A DNA stretch of 10,444 nucleotides from assembly GCA_017938565.1 (NCBI GenBank), contig JAGBBI010000079.1:1-10444 (forward strand), read 5' to 3'. The notes below the pieces were generated by a model, which was not told the DNA's origin, did not search any database, and saw only the letters and a program-made list of their open reading frames with translations. The stretch is from Clostridia bacterium. Lineage in GTDB: Bacteria; Bacillota_A; Clostridia; Christensenellales; UBA1242. Below, piece by piece: positions 10,431 through 10,444 of this stretch (the stretch's first letter is position 1; each line of letters begins with the position of its first letter). Made by a program: the position numbers and the translations under genes.

Positions 10431-10444
10431 ATGAACAATCTTAC
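10431..10444 (+). CDS. start of next gene, terminase small subunit expected
   Basis: The ribosome binding site (GAGGTGAGGTG at 10420-10430) and an ATG at 10431 open a gene cut off by the window end after four full codons (MNNL). Temperate phages with this gene order usually place the terminase small subunit, or an HNH endonuclease, right after the late regulator. The identity is inferred from position only. Confidence 0.4.

Noticed and set aside
10172..10438. 88-codon minus-strand ORF
   Set aside because: It is antisense to the leader, tRNA-like element and terminator; sequences such as GIEP and YQLHP are typical artefacts of translating tRNA-like DNA backwards.

Overview
The window is the early half of an AT-rich temperate bacteriophage or prophage of a Firmicute, most likely a Clostridia-class host. 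All convincing genes lie on the + strand, are tightly packed or overlapping, and carry strong AGGAGG-type ribosome binding sites. The gene order (Cro-like regulator, YqaJ nuclease, RecT, SSB, DnaD-like initiator, helicase loader, RusA, small accessory genes, late regulator, presumed terminase start) is that of a siphovirus-type replication module running into the packaging module.

Layout. Bases 1-1110 hold very small genes, several encoding membrane peptides of 26-65 residues, around a 66-residue Cro/C1-type HTH protein. A near-consensus leftward promoter (194-222) lies here next to a 10-bp dyad. Bases 1113-4649 hold the recombination module: a helical protein, a YqaJ-type exonuclease, RecT, SSB with an intact acidic tip, and two conserved phage proteins of unknown role (one of the type often labelled replication terminator protein, one resembling DUF2303/YfdQ). 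Bases 4698-6708 hold replication proper: an initiator with a DnaD-like C-terminal domain whose linker is coded by five exact-period 21-bp repeats (candidate origin iterons), a G39P-type helicase loader, and the RusA junction resolvase. No replicative helicase or polymerase is present, so host DnaB and polymerase are presumably recruited.

Bases 6709-9498 are accessory: a start-less ORF in frame behind the rusA amber stop, a cysteine-rich hexapeptide-repeat protein predicted to be a left-handed beta-helix, a DUF1653 protein, a MazG-like gene with an unusual start, and several small unrecognised proteins linked by ATGA overlaps. Bases 9585-10100 encode a coiled-coil/HTH protein of the ArpU/RinA-like kind. 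It is followed at once by four TGCGACA boxes at exact 11-bp spacing and an extended -10 promoter, which looks like the late-gene switch. The 330 bases after that gene contain no gene: they hold an inverted repeat, a GC-rich hairpin, a tRNA-like T-arm/D-loop element and a strong rightward terminator, and then the first codons of the next gene, where a terminase small subunit is expected.

The most notable points are the late promoter plus structured, terminator-ended leader; the in-gene iterons; the cysteine-ladder beta-helix; and two places (1021-1112 and 9508-9582) where a leftward promoter-like sequence sits directly in front of a leftward-oriented terminator, which could make RNAs of about 40-60 nt antisense to the operon. 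Homology calls were made from memory of motifs, not from database searches.
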